Shown here: positions 12,401 through 24,213 of the stretch, piece by piece
How positions within the stretch are numbered: position 1 is the stretch's first letter
Layout: each line of letters starts with the position of its first letter
Assembly: GCA_025201375.1 (NCBI GenBank)
Contig: JAIWZP010000029.1
Location: 1 to 64,000 of the forward strand
From: Gongronella butleri
Lineage: Eukaryota; Mucoromycota; Mucoromycetes; Mucorales; Cunninghamellaceae
DNA: 64,000 bases
Direction: 5' to 3'
Notes under the pieces: generated by a model
Told to the model about the DNA's origin: nothing
Seen by the model: only the letters and a program-made list of their open reading frames with translations
The model's database searches: none
Translations under genes and position numbers: made by a program

Positions 12401-15400
12401 GGTTCGCAAGGATCGTGCGCCGCCGGATGCTCTCCAAGGCACGTCGCCCAGAATCATTATTCGCATATTGCGACCGGAACATGGACGGAATGTGCTGTAA
12501 ATGCTCAGACGGCAGTACATGGCGATGCTGATGCCCACCATGAATCACGCCAGACTCATTGGAAGGCATTGGGAACCGTTTGGGCAGGTCAATCTTGCCA
12601 CTGGAAACAAGAACGAGGGAGAAAACGGGTTAAAAATGCATTTTTTTTTTTTTTTTTGCCTTTCAATTTTTTTTTGTCTTTTCATTTCATTTCATTTCTT
12701 TTTTCTTTCTTTCTCTCTCACTCTCTCTCTTTGCATTTCTCGCACTCACACACTCACTCTCTATTTCTACTTTATTTTCTCAATGGTCCTTTTCTTCTCA
12801 TTTCTCCCTTTTTCCTCCCCTCTTTTTCTCGCTCTTTTTGTACCTGGGATAGCCGGTGGTGGAGGTGCTGGCAGGGGTTGGCTCCTGGTGTGGGCGGATG
12901 CGCAGCTTTGGTGTGGAAACATTGAGCTCGAATGCAAAGGGGACGCGAAGAGGTGCCATTGGGACTTTGTTTTGGAGGATCCATCTGCGTGACAAGGAGG
13001 ACGGCTTGCCATTGGGATTGTTGGCGAGGACGGGGTCGTAGAGAGGCGGGGATAATTGCGGCCTTGATGTGCTACTGAGGCTAATATTGGGGATAGGGAT
13101 GCGCGAGGGAGCCAGAGCACTGGGGGTCATGATCGTGGAAGTGGTCGTGGGGCTCTTTGAGATGCGATTGGAGGCATTGGCGACATTGGCGGTATTGGAG
13201 GGTGGTGGTGGCAGCGCGGGCGACGACGTGCTCGAGGGAGCCAAAGAAATGGAAAAAGGCGCGACGTTTTGCAAGTCCATTGAGGCCGGAGAGACTGATG
13301 ACGTGGTTGGCGGCGTGCCAATCGCTGTCAATGCGCGATTCAGAGGTTGTGGGATCACCACGGGGGTCGAAGGTGTCGTGACAGCCGGTGGTGTGCCCAC
13401 GGCAGCGGCAAGCGCGGCGGCACGTCCCCCACTTGCAGACACGGCGGCGGCAGCAGCAGCAGAAACAGCAGCAACAGGTTGGAATCGTTGCTGCATGTCG
13501 CGCTCCAATTCGCGTGATAGACGGCGACGCGCCGATGGACGCAGCCGTGGACGCCCATCCTTGCTCTTTTCATTCAAGTCGCCCGCCTCATCGCCCGAAT
13601 CGTGCTTTTCATCCGTCCAATTGCTTGGAGGCTGGTCGCTCGGCGATGTCGACAGCGCAGGCATTGCAAATGACGCGCTCTTGGCCTGCTCCGAGGTCTT
13701 TGTCTAATCAAAAATCGATTAAAAAGAAAAGAGGAAAAAAATGAATTGTCTTTCCTTTTGCCCCTGCTTTTTCTTTCGATAACTCTCTCTTTCCCTCTCT
13801 TTTTTTCAATTCCTTATTTTTGACGCACTTTGATGGGATACCAAGGGATCAAAGGGTAATGACCCTCGACGAGGCGTGTGCCAAGAATGGGCAGGTCCAA
13901 GTGATTGTCATCATCGGTGTCCGGGTCGAATTGAAAGTAAGGATGAGCTGCGGAGCTGATGGGGGAGCTGAACTCGTCTTCGTGGTGATGATGGAGCCAA
14001 TGATCTGGGAATAAATGGCGCAATGAGGCGGCGGATGTGGGTGACGACGCGGCCATGGGCATGCCTGGGATCACATGATTGGAAGAAGCGGCGCCAGCGT
14101 CGGTGGGGAACATTTTGCGCAGCTGCGATGTGGTCAATTTGCGCAATTCGCGTTCGGGAACGAGGTACAGACGCACAAGGTCAGCATATTCCATTTCCCA
14201 CTCGGTGACTTCTTGGTACAGGATGCGCCGCGCCCAATTGATGGTGAGCGTGTCGTTTTTGGCGGTGGTTGCATAGATGTTTTGCAGCATTTGCAGCATC
14301 TTTTTGCGTGTGCTGACACTTCGATCGGACAACAGTTCGAGAGCGGCCTTGCACTCGTCAATGAGCGGCGGGTCGACGAGGTCAAAGGGAAACGCCTTGT
14401 TGCGGTCGAGGATGGACTGGTAAAAGCGATTGATCTTGTTCCACAGGTCATCGCGTTCCTTTTCCTTGCGCTCCATTTGCACATGAGTCAGCATGAACAG
14501 ACGCGTCGGTGGTGCAGCCACTTCTAGCAGGCCAATGGGTTCGTGCTGGAAACTGACGGCCATGTCCATGTAGCCAAAGAATCGCACATGGTGTCTACCC
14601 ATCTCGTGCGGGCAAATGTCTGCACGGCAATACACGCCTTGCTGATAAAAGAAAATCTCCAAAAACTTGCCAAATGAATAGTTCCACGTGCCCTCGGACA
14701 CCGTGGCCACCTGTGTCGCCTTTTGACACGCCTTGCAAAAGCTCCACATGAGCAATTTGTCGTTCATGCCCTTGATGGGGCATGGAAATGCCTGTGTGAT
14801 CACATTGACGCGCGCGTCGCCGTGCGCATAAGACAGATAGTGGTCCTTGGTCACGTGGCCACAAAGAGGAGACGCGCATTGCTCGTGGGCATCGGCAAAC
14901 AAGCCCATTAGATATTGTCCGAGCGGCACATCCGAATCTTCGCGATAATATTCAAACACGCGTATCTCGGGGCCAAAGCACGGCATGGTCGTAAGCGTGC
15001 ACACATTCGAGTACAGCACCACGATGTTCTGGTGGTAATACGGGCTAATGTAATCGGGGCTCTCGTGCACGTACGCCTCCCATGCACGCGTCAATTGAAG
15101 CCTTTTCGCCACAAGCAGCTCGTATTCGGGATGCAGCGGCTTTTCATCAAAAGTGCTGCGCGTCGGCGACATGCCCGCCACAGTTGCGGTGGTTGTAGGC
15201 GACGATGCAGCTGACAAGGCAGGCGTCGTTGCCATGTAAATGGATCCAGGTGTCGCTGGCCCTGTTGTTGTTGTTGTTGCTGCTGCATGAGATGCCGATG
15301 CCGATGATGGTGGTACATGTGGTGCTGCTGCCATGGCCGGCGGCTTGGCAGCTTCGAGCTTGGCAAGCGCATCCTCGGTGGATTTGAGCATCGTCAGCAG

Positions 15401-18400
15401 GTACGGTGGCGGAAACACGACGAATTGAGATGCCGAAAGTACCGTGTCCTGGTAAACACGCAAAAACGAGTCCAGTGCGCACGGATTATCCAAAAACGCG
15501 TCGACTGCCGCTGGCAACGATGATAAGGAACCTGTCGAGATGGAATGGTCCGCTAAAGAGAGGCATCGGAGCGTTTTTTCATGATTTTCTCTTTTTCATG
15601 TGTTTTTTTTTCTCATTTTCTCCCTTTTTTTTTTTTTTTTTTTCATAAACCCTGCTCTTTCATTTACCATCATGTTCCGCCGCCGCCGCTGCAGCAGCAG
15701 CAGCAGCATCCGTGGCGGCAGTGCCATCCACGACGGATTCCATGGCAAAAGACGACGCCGACGAAGACGAGGACGAGGACGACGCGATGCACATGATCTG
15801 GTTTTGCTCAATGCCGCGATTCTTGGCAAACGAGTCGCGTAGAAACGCGGTTTCCAGCTTGAGATTGTTGACGACAAAGACCATAAAGTCTAAAAGTCGC
15901 TTGGCGACCTTGAGCTGTTCATAGGTGCCGCCACGCAGGACCAGGGTGCCACCCAATTGGGGTGGGCAATCGTCGAAAAAGAGAAATGTCTTTCTTCGGT
16001 TGGGGATCCAATCGTGTAAAAAGGTACGCGTCTCAAAAAAGCCACAATCACCAAACGACACGTCGCCTTGCTGCAGCTTGTCGACCGAGGTGATGACGCT
16101 TGCCTGTGTGCACCTGGCCACGGCCTCGAGCACGCTGTACTTTACATTGTGCACGACGGTGATGCCGGCCTTTAGCAAGATTTCCAGGGCAATGCGCGAC
16201 ACGGTGCTCTTGACCAGCACAAGTGATGGCCGCAGGGCAATGATGCGCGCCACCAACTTGCTGACGTGCTCGCGCTCTTGCGACAGCACGGGGCGGATCG
16301 ACAGCAGCTGGTTCTCCATCTCGACGCGCGAATAATCGAGCGAAAAGAGCAAAATCAGGATCCGTGGCTTGATGATGGGGTGGTCCATGTATTTATGCGC
16401 CACGTGCTTGGAGCAGACCACGCCCTTGACATAAAAGCTGTCGCTCGGGTGGCCACCGGGAATCTTTTTGATCTTGATATAATGCCGCACGTCCATATCG
16501 TCGCCCGCGCGAATATCCGGCTGCACACACTCGGTCAATTGCAGCAGTAACTTGAGAATCACGGCCTCCCACGCGTCTTGCTGATGGGCACCCAATGACG
16601 CAAACAGCGTCCCATTCATCAACTGCCTTAGCAGCTTTCTCGCGTGATTGCTCGCACTCACGCTCAATTCCACATTTGCCGCACCGGACGTCCGCCTTGG
16701 CCGCGGCGGCGAACGCAATCTGGTCGTCGTCATCGCGTCCATCGCGTCCGTGGTCGATGGCAGATAATTCGGCGTCGTGGTAGGAGCCGCTAATGGAGGC
16801 ACCAACAGCATATTTGGTGGTCCTGGTTGTGAATGGCTGCTGCTGGTGCTTTTTCCAAGGACGGGCGACCATTGTTGTGGCAACGATGCCGTGGATGCCG
16901 ACGGATGAATAAGCGGCGCGTGCGGTGATAAATAGGCGTGGTCATGGTCGCGCGGTAAATGGCTGGTGCTGACGTGGATGGGCCGAAAAGGTCGTCGCGA
17001 GCTGGCACTGTTACTGGGACGCAAAAGCGACGAATTGGACCGTTTGCGCAACGATGGCGATGTGTGGCCGCGCAATTCCTCGGTCCGCTTGGCTCTCAAT
17101 TGCACATCATTGTACGATTCGCTATCGCTGCCCGTGGTCGACGATGACGAAGGCGCATGGTCCCATATGGATGTGCGCCCCAGAAACGGTGGTGAGCGAA
17201 CATTGGGAACCGAGCGTGCCAACTCTTGTGATTGTTGCAAATCGGGGGTGCCGGGCTGCTGATCGTCCGAATCGTCATCGTCAATGGTCGTGAAAAAGGG
17301 CGATAAATCGTGTTCCGTCACCACCGTCCCGCCACCATGGTCCACACGCATCATGGCCTGCTGCTGATGCTGCCATTGTGGCGATCCTGGCGCATGCAAT
17401 GGTTGCTGCTGATGCAATTGCTGCTGTTGCTGTTGTTGTTGTTGCTGCTGCTGTAATTGTTGTTGTTGTAAAGGTGATGTTGCCTGGTATTGCGGTGTCA
17501 GGGGCTCGTCATTGTAAAACAACGAATTCGTCGTGTTGGACCTCGATCTTGACCGCAGCAACGATGACCCAGCATCAATGAGTCGCTTCAATCCGCCACT
17601 CTCATCAAAAGATGCGTCCATCCCAGAATCGTCGTGCGTCGCCGCCTGCTGCGCCTGGTGCGTTGACAAGAATGGGTCCGACGAAATCTCCAATGCGACT
17701 GTCGTGGTGTTGGCATTGCCATACGTACCCGAATTCGACTTTTTCACTGCCGCCGTCGGGATCTGCATCATGGGCGCGGCCGCCGGCGTTGATTGGAACG
17801 GAATCACAGGCTCGTCACCGTCAAAATCATTTGTCGCCATCTCATGCGCTTCCCAATCATTCATCCGCTTGGTCAAGTGCGGCGACGCGGCCGCAGCCAC
17901 GGGCGACGGCAACGTGTCTTGCTGGTCAAAATCATACCAGGCTGCCGTCGACGATCGAGGACTGCTGTTGCTCGCCGCCGTCGCCTCGCGTATCCCAAGC
18001 AATTGCTCCGTGTAACAAAAGTTGCAGATCCGAAGCTGCCCCTTTTGATTGTACGCCTTGCCACTGATCGAATGCGACGCGCACTTGTGGCAGAAAATTT
18101 GTCCTGGAAAAAAAAATGAGGTAGGTCAATCGCGTTCATTGGGTCCATTGGGTCAAGTTCGCGCTCTTTTTTTTTCTCTTTTCTTTTTTTTTTTTTTTTT
18201 TTTAATTTCATTTGCTTTCTTTTTCAGTATTTTGTCTCTGGCTCTTGCCCCTTGGTCCATTGATCTTACCACAGATGCGACAATGGTGGCGGCGGCGCAG
18301 CAGTGTGAATGGCTTGCGGCACTTGTAGCACTCTTTGCACTGCTCGTCGGGCATCCAAAACTCCTTGTTGCCGTTCTTTTGGCCTCGGAGTCGTGCCATG

Positions 18401-19090
18401 ATCCTGCCCAGCGAATTGGTGTTGGAAATCGAGAAATTGGTCGCAATGGACTGTGCGTCGCTGTCGATGGACCGTGATTTCTTGAGCGGCAGCATCTCTG
18501 GGTAGGTGTCGTGCTTGTTGGACGACGACGACGCCACGAGCGTCGGGTCAAAGTGCACCGTGAGATCGTCCACGTCTTTGCCGGTCTGCGCCGTCGCCGT
18601 TGCCGTCGTGATCATCACACTCGCTGTGGCAGACGCCTTGGACGCCGCAGCAAGACTGCGTGTCGACGACGCCGTCGTGTGGATCAGGTCACTCATCGAC
18701 GTCATGGACGAAAGACCAGACGACGACGACTGATCACAACAACATGAGATCATTTTTCCAACAAATGCATAAAATAAAATAAAAATGATGTATGAGTGTC
18801 ATGTGCATCATGTGCTCTCCTCCAATAAAATAAAATCTTACGTGCGACGGACTGGGCATGTGCTTGCCACCTGGCCCATGCTCCGTCCCACCAACACTGC
18901 CAGCAAGCAATGGAGGCACAGACCCGTCACCATCCATAGCCGGCCGTGTCGAGCTTGGAAAAGACACATTGTCACCCGCCACCGTGCTCTTCACCTTGTC
19001 AAACAGCTTGAAAAGCACATTCTCGCTCCGCGTGTCTTCACTTGCACCGTCAAAGTCAAAGCTCGTCAACCCGTCCACTGGATCGTTCAT
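9482..19090 (-). CDS. FAB1: 1-phosphatidylinositol-3-phosphate 5-kinase, PIKfyve/Fab1
   Basis: Makes PI(3,5)P2 from PI3P on endosome/vacuole membranes. Thirteen exons join in phase to 2734 aa: 19090-18842, 18729-18270, 18103-15668, 15552-13829, 13703-12844, 12600-11458, 11275-10875, 10789-10619, 10562-10459, 10395-10267, 10201-10111, 10032-9871, 9756-9482. The FYVE zinc finger (about residues 205-265) shows [20 protein letters not shown] and LRICNFCY, split by an intron. A chaperonin-like TCP-1 domain lies at about 755-985 ([27 protein letters not shown]). The Cys-rich region at about 1190-1390 has [20 protein letters not shown]. The lipid kinase domain (about 2290-2690) has [55 protein letters not shown] and the [15 protein letters not shown]-like segment. 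Long Ser/Thr/Gln/Ala-rich linkers include a poly-Gln tract near 17430. A stop at 13814 is intronic, not the gene end. It is somewhat longer than yeast Fab1. Confidence 0.95.
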
Positions 19091-19881
19091 GGAAAAACGT
19101 CGAAAAAAGTGCCGGGTTCACAACGAGAAGGAGAGAAAACAAAAAAAAAACAAAAAGAAAAGAGAGAGAGGAAAAAAGTAACCAAGCGAGAAATGGAGGA
19201 GAACGAGCAAAAAGAAAAGAAAGAGCGGGGCGTGTATAAAAAAAAAAGAAGCTAGAAGAAAAAGTAAAAAGAAACGCCAGACGCGGCGCGGGGAATATTT
19301 AACCTTTTTTTTTTTTGGCATGGCCAACTAACCTGGTACACAAAAATAAAAAAAAAGGCACTCACACGGCCAATAGCCTGATCTTTGTTTGTCGTTGGGT
19401 CCTGGCTAGCTTGCTTCTGGCACACGTTTCATGGCCTGGGTTTGCGGGTCATGGTGCCACAATCATGCACGGCCAAGCTCCCAAGGGATAAAAAAGGGGA
19501 GTTGGCATCCCGGGCCCTGATTGGCCTAGACCCGCCGGGTTTCCAAAAGGGAAAGGCGATCTCCAGAAAAGAAAATGTGGCCCGCTCAAACACCCTCCTT
19601 TTTCTTCTTCCTCTTTTTATTACCCTTTGAAAGGTAGGCTCCACGATCATACACTTTGCAACGATGACGCCCCACGATGCATGACACCTTCCGAGACGCG
19701 TTGTATTTGAGGATGAGCCATCCAAAAATATGGATGCGTGCCTAGGATGGATGGATGCATCAGTCAAATCGGATGGATGGCATTGCTGTGTGCCTCAAAA
19801 ATCTCGTGACAGAATCTCATGCTCTTTTTTCGTTTTTGTATTTTTTCTTCTTGTGCCGCGCTTCTTCGTCTTAGTTTTGCC
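19091..19881. promoter_or_regulatory. Divergent intergenic region, FAB1 / RPL15
   Basis: 791 bp separate the start codons. The FAB1-proximal third is purine-rich (19120-19260). A (GGAT)n-like patch lies near 19740-19775. A pyrimidine-rich tract leads into the ribosomal-protein ATG. No gene is seen. Confidence 0.4.
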
Positions 19882-20647
19882 ATGGGTGGTAAGTCAATTG
19901 CATTTTTTTTTGATCGAGTGACAGATTCATTGATGTTTTTTCTTTTTTTTTCTTTTTTAGCCTACAAGTATCTCGAAGAACTGCAAAAGAAGAAGCAGTC
20001 GGATGTCCTCCGCTTCTTGCTCCGCGTCCGCTGCTGGGAGTACCGGTAAGTTGCCACTTTTTTTTTTTATTTTTGCCCCACAGGCGAATTAACGGCATTT
20101 TTGGCTTTCCTTGTTTTCTTCTAGTCAATTGAACGTGATCCACCGTGCGTCGCGCCCCTCGCGCCCCGACAAGGCCCGTCGTCTTGGCTACAAGGCCAAG
20201 CAAGGCTTCGTCGTCTACCGCATCCGCGTGCGTCGTGGCGGCCGCAAGCGCCCCGTCCCCAAGGGTGCCACCTACGGCAAGCCCGTCAACGAGGGTGTCA
20301 ACCAGCTCAAATACCAGCGCTCGCTCCAGTCCACCGCCGAGGAGCGTGTCGGCCGCCGCTGCGCCAACCTCCGTGTCCTCAACTCGTACTGGATCAACCA
20401 GGACTCCACCTACAAGTACTTTGAGGTCATCCTCGTCGACCCCTCGCACAAGGCCATCCGCCGTGATGCTCGCATCAACTGGATCGCCAACGCCGTCCAC
20501 AAGCGCCGCGAGGCCCGTGGTCTCACCGCCATCGGCAAGAAGTCCCGTGGCAAGGGCAAGGGCCATCTCTACACCAAGACCAAGGGTGCCGGCCAGCGCT
20601 CCAACTGGAAGCGCCGCAACACCTTGTCCCTCCGCCGCTACCGTTAA
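19882..20647 (+). CDS. RPL15: 60S ribosomal protein L15 (eL15)
   Basis: Core protein of the large ribosomal subunit. Three exons (19882-19888, 19961-20045, 20125-20647) give 204 aa, the universal length. The first exon is 7 nt (ATG GGT G), common for fungal ribosomal-protein genes. The protein shows [54 protein letters not shown] and [14 protein letters not shown]. Codon use is strongly C-ending and GC-rich compared with its neighbours, as expected for very high expression. Confidence 0.98.
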
Positions 20648-23600
20648 ACGCCTCGCGTGCATCGTCCATTGGGCAAGCTCCATACTTCAATAAAATCCAC
20701 ATTTTCATCATTAAATCAATGGCTTCATCGCCTCTTTTGAGAGAAGACACACCGTGCCCCGTGCATGGCAAATGGGTAAGCGGGCGCCATTTGTCATCTG
20801 CGTACGGGGGACCTCGACCCATCGGATGATATTGCTTGCAAAATTGGCATTTTCATTTTTCAAACCCGATTTGCAACTCCTTTTTTCCGCAGCGGACAAG
20901 ATGACGCGTCAAAAGAAGGTCCTAGGAGGTACACTCGTGTCGCCGTCGATTGCACGCGTTTTAAACAGCGAGTTGATGTGATCGTCGGTTGGAAACGCGT
21001 CAAAATTCAGAAATTACGGAAATCGCGACGCGCGCCTGCGGTCAATCATGCATAGCAAGCCCCGAAACGCGCCCAAACATGAAAAGGGGACACGAAATAA
21101 TCGAATGGCGGGTAACAAATGCCAAAGTTCCCTGCACAAACGAGTTGCCAAAAAATGAGCCGTGACAGTCTCCTAGATCAAAATCCAAAAATGAGATCGC
21201 CAAAAGGGCACCAAGCTTGCACAAAAGACATATCGAAGCGCGTAACCTATGAAAATGACAAAAAACGCGGTGCTCCATCGCCCCGCTAACGAGCCCTGCG
21301 TAATTTTAGATTTAACTTTGCCGCCAGATTGCTTCGTCGGAACACGTCATAGACCCGCGCTGACGCATCCACTAATAAGAGACGTATCAGATGCATATAA
21401 TTGGTGAGCCCTGGACCCGCGTCACGCGCGTGGAGCGCGACATAGCACGTGTTTCGAATTGACGTGAAATAGGCCATTTTTCAACACGCCTATCCTCCCC
21501 AGAACACGTTATTTTTCACGGATCACTGGTAGTCACGTATGCTGCAGACTGCTCCCTTTCGGATGAATCACGTTTCAGGGCACTACGGCCAAAACTCGCC
21601 GAGTTAACCCTTGCTCAAAAACAAGGTCTAAAATTCAAAAAACCGCGTTTTCCTCCCAAACCGATCAACGGACCCTGATTTTTTACTTGATTTTAATTGA
21701 CAAACAAGACGCGATGTACCATATGGTCAAGTGGCGTGACGATCTAAGAGCCTAAATTTCCCAGCTGAAAATCTTCGACTGGACCCCTTTGAAAAATCAA
21801 TGAAAATCGCACATTTTCCAATTTGAAATGACACGCCATCCAATGACCGCCGCACCATAAACCTTTTACAGTAGGGCATATCGACCCTGGGCTTCTCGTA
21901 AATGACCTCAAAACCGCGTATAAATTGGGCCGTTGGCAAGAAATTTGACATTTTGCCATAAATTCGCAATTTTAGCCCGAACGCCCCAAGTTATTGTTCG
22001 ATCAGCGTGTAACTTGTGCAAGTAGAACGCGACGCGCTCGGGCGTCATTTTATCTAAGCCCGACAAACCCGATGCGCGACCTTTGTACACTTGGGACGTT
22101 CGATCAATATTTTCAAGCGTGATTTGCTTGGCAACAAACGAGATAACTCACCAAGGAGCTGCTGCAACAAAAGATGCCGAATTCTATCCTCTTTCGAATG
22201 GATGGATCGGGTTTTACCACTGTAGATTCAAAACTGGTCGAGAAATCAGAGGTTCTAAAATCCGACTTTGGTCGCCTTTTCCTCGGAAACCGCTTGATCG
22301 ACCTCCGATTTTTATTGCAGACTTACTAATCGAGAGAGGATCAATGCATACAATAACGTGACTCTCAGATGTCGAATGTGCAGGTTGCCAAACGAATTTT
22401 TGTATTTTGGCTGCAATGGAATCTCTCAAAGCGGGGGGACCTCCAGGTGGATTTTGAGATGGCCAACCTTTTTTTTTTTTCTAAAATTCGAAAAAAATAT
22501 TTCATCCCCAAGGACAGCTTGCAGCGCCACGAAACTTTCTCACATGGTGGATTTGGCCGCTCCCTTCCTAGAATTGAAGTAAAAAACGAGGGTCAATCAA
22601 TCAGACATTGCTCAAATTTATGCTGAGCGTGTTTTGTAAAAAATCATTACATTATTTGGGCACTTGCCGAGATACTAACAATTTTTTTTCACGCTTGCGG
22701 AAGCTCATGTTTGTGAATATGATATGGACAGGCAGGCAGAACCGACTCAATATCATGTCTGCCAAACCAACATCGAAAATGCAAGTTTTCAAAGTATTTT
22801 CACACCAACTCGCCGACATCTCAATGCAATGTCTCCAAAACGCAAGCGGTTTTACCGTCTTTGTTCACAGATTCATTTGAGGTGACTTGCGCGTCGATAC
22901 GTTGGGCTGCTGTCGCGCACGCTGCCAAAATGGACAAACCCTTATCCACTTTTTGCTGGACGTGTCCTCCAGATCTTGTTCATCGGGTCCTACGTTTGAG
23001 CTACAGAATGCTGAACACAAAAAGCCGGCGATGTCAAGTTTTTTCCCAAGTCGGATCACCCAGTCCTGAGAACATTCATTTTTCATAAAATCAGGGTCAA
23101 ACCAGAACAAAGCGACTCCTGAAGGCTAACTCGCCGAAAAACTTGAAGCGATGTCCCCGAACCGCAAGCGCTTTTACCGCGTTTGACCACGGATTCATTT
23201 GAGGTGTCTTACGTGTCGGGGCGATCAGCCGTTGCCGCAGTACGAGATCAAATGGTTGTGATTTTACCCCCTTTACGCCTATGAAACTGGCGCTTCTTCA
23301 GAAACTTGCTCATCTGGTCCCAAATTTGGACCAGTTGATGGTAGACCTAATTCTCCAACGGTGTTAATTTTTTTTCGCGAATCGGATTACTCAGTCTCGA
23401 GAAATCTCGAGATACGTGTTTGCTAGTGAAAACACATCGCCAAATAATATTTTACGCGTTTCATACGATGAGGCTGACCATATGGCGCCAAATTTAGACC
23501 AGTCGGTTCTCGACCCAAAAATCCGACAATGGCAAGTTTCTTCAGAGATCGGATCGCTCAGTCTTGAGGAAACTCGAGGTTCGTGTTTCTAGTGAAAACG

Positions 23601-24213
23601 CAGGGCCAACATTAGAGCCAAAATAATATTTTACGCGCTTTTCGTTTTTTGGGGTCAAATCAGCTTAGATCACAGGCAAAGGCTTCGACTTCGATATTTC
23701 GGCGCGTCTCGGTTCAAAAAAGGCCTTTAAGTCTAGAGGTCAATCAGACAGTTGTAGTGAAATTCCCTAAAAGTGCTGATTTTCACATATGCAATCTTAA
23801 ACACGGCAAACCATGAGTGGATCGCCTCGAAAACTGGTTCATTAGGCCATTAAGTCGCGTATTTTTTTAACATGACGTTGAAAACCAGAGGTCCGTTCAG
23901 CCGTTGTGCAGATAAATCCAAAATATTGACATTTTCACAATTATACAGTAGATACTTTACGCGTCGCGCGGCCGGATGTGCCTCCGTGATGCAACTCTGA
24001 ATTTTTTCCGTGTCCCGTATCCCGTGTATAGAGAAGTAGATTCTCCGTATAGTAAAAAGTATTTTCATTGCAAGATATTGTAAAGGCACGCGTACAAAAA
24101 GCATTGGCGAGGAACGATGCAGGTATAATGAAGCACATTGTTTTGAATGAACATTGAAAACAAACTACAAATGACTTCAAAAAACGGACAGGTATGATAA
24201 ATGAATGTTGAAA
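20648..24213. repeat. Gene-free block 2: diverged dispersed repeats
   Basis: About 3.5 kb without a supportable gene. Segments align by eye with other gene-free blocks. About 21940-22130 matches 54776-54960 (shared words include ATAAATTCGCAATTTT / ATAAATTCACAATTTT and GGTCATTTTATC-like text). About 21720-21860 matches 43720-43850. About 23340-23400 matches 54595-54650 (GCGAATCGGAT-TACTC). Within the block, 23377-23465 and 23545-23640 are two copies of one unit about 168 bp apart, with a weaker third near 23049. Confidence 0.6.
20689..20694 (+). terminator. Polyadenylation signal of RPL15
   Basis: AATAAA lies 42 nt after the stop codon. Confidence 0.55.

Noticed and set aside
13814..13830. 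Stop codon at 13814 as the end of a separate gene, splitting FAB1
   Set aside because: A donor GTGCGT at 13828 joins in phase to the acceptor at 13704, and the kinase domain downstream belongs to the same Fab1 domain order. The stop is intronic.
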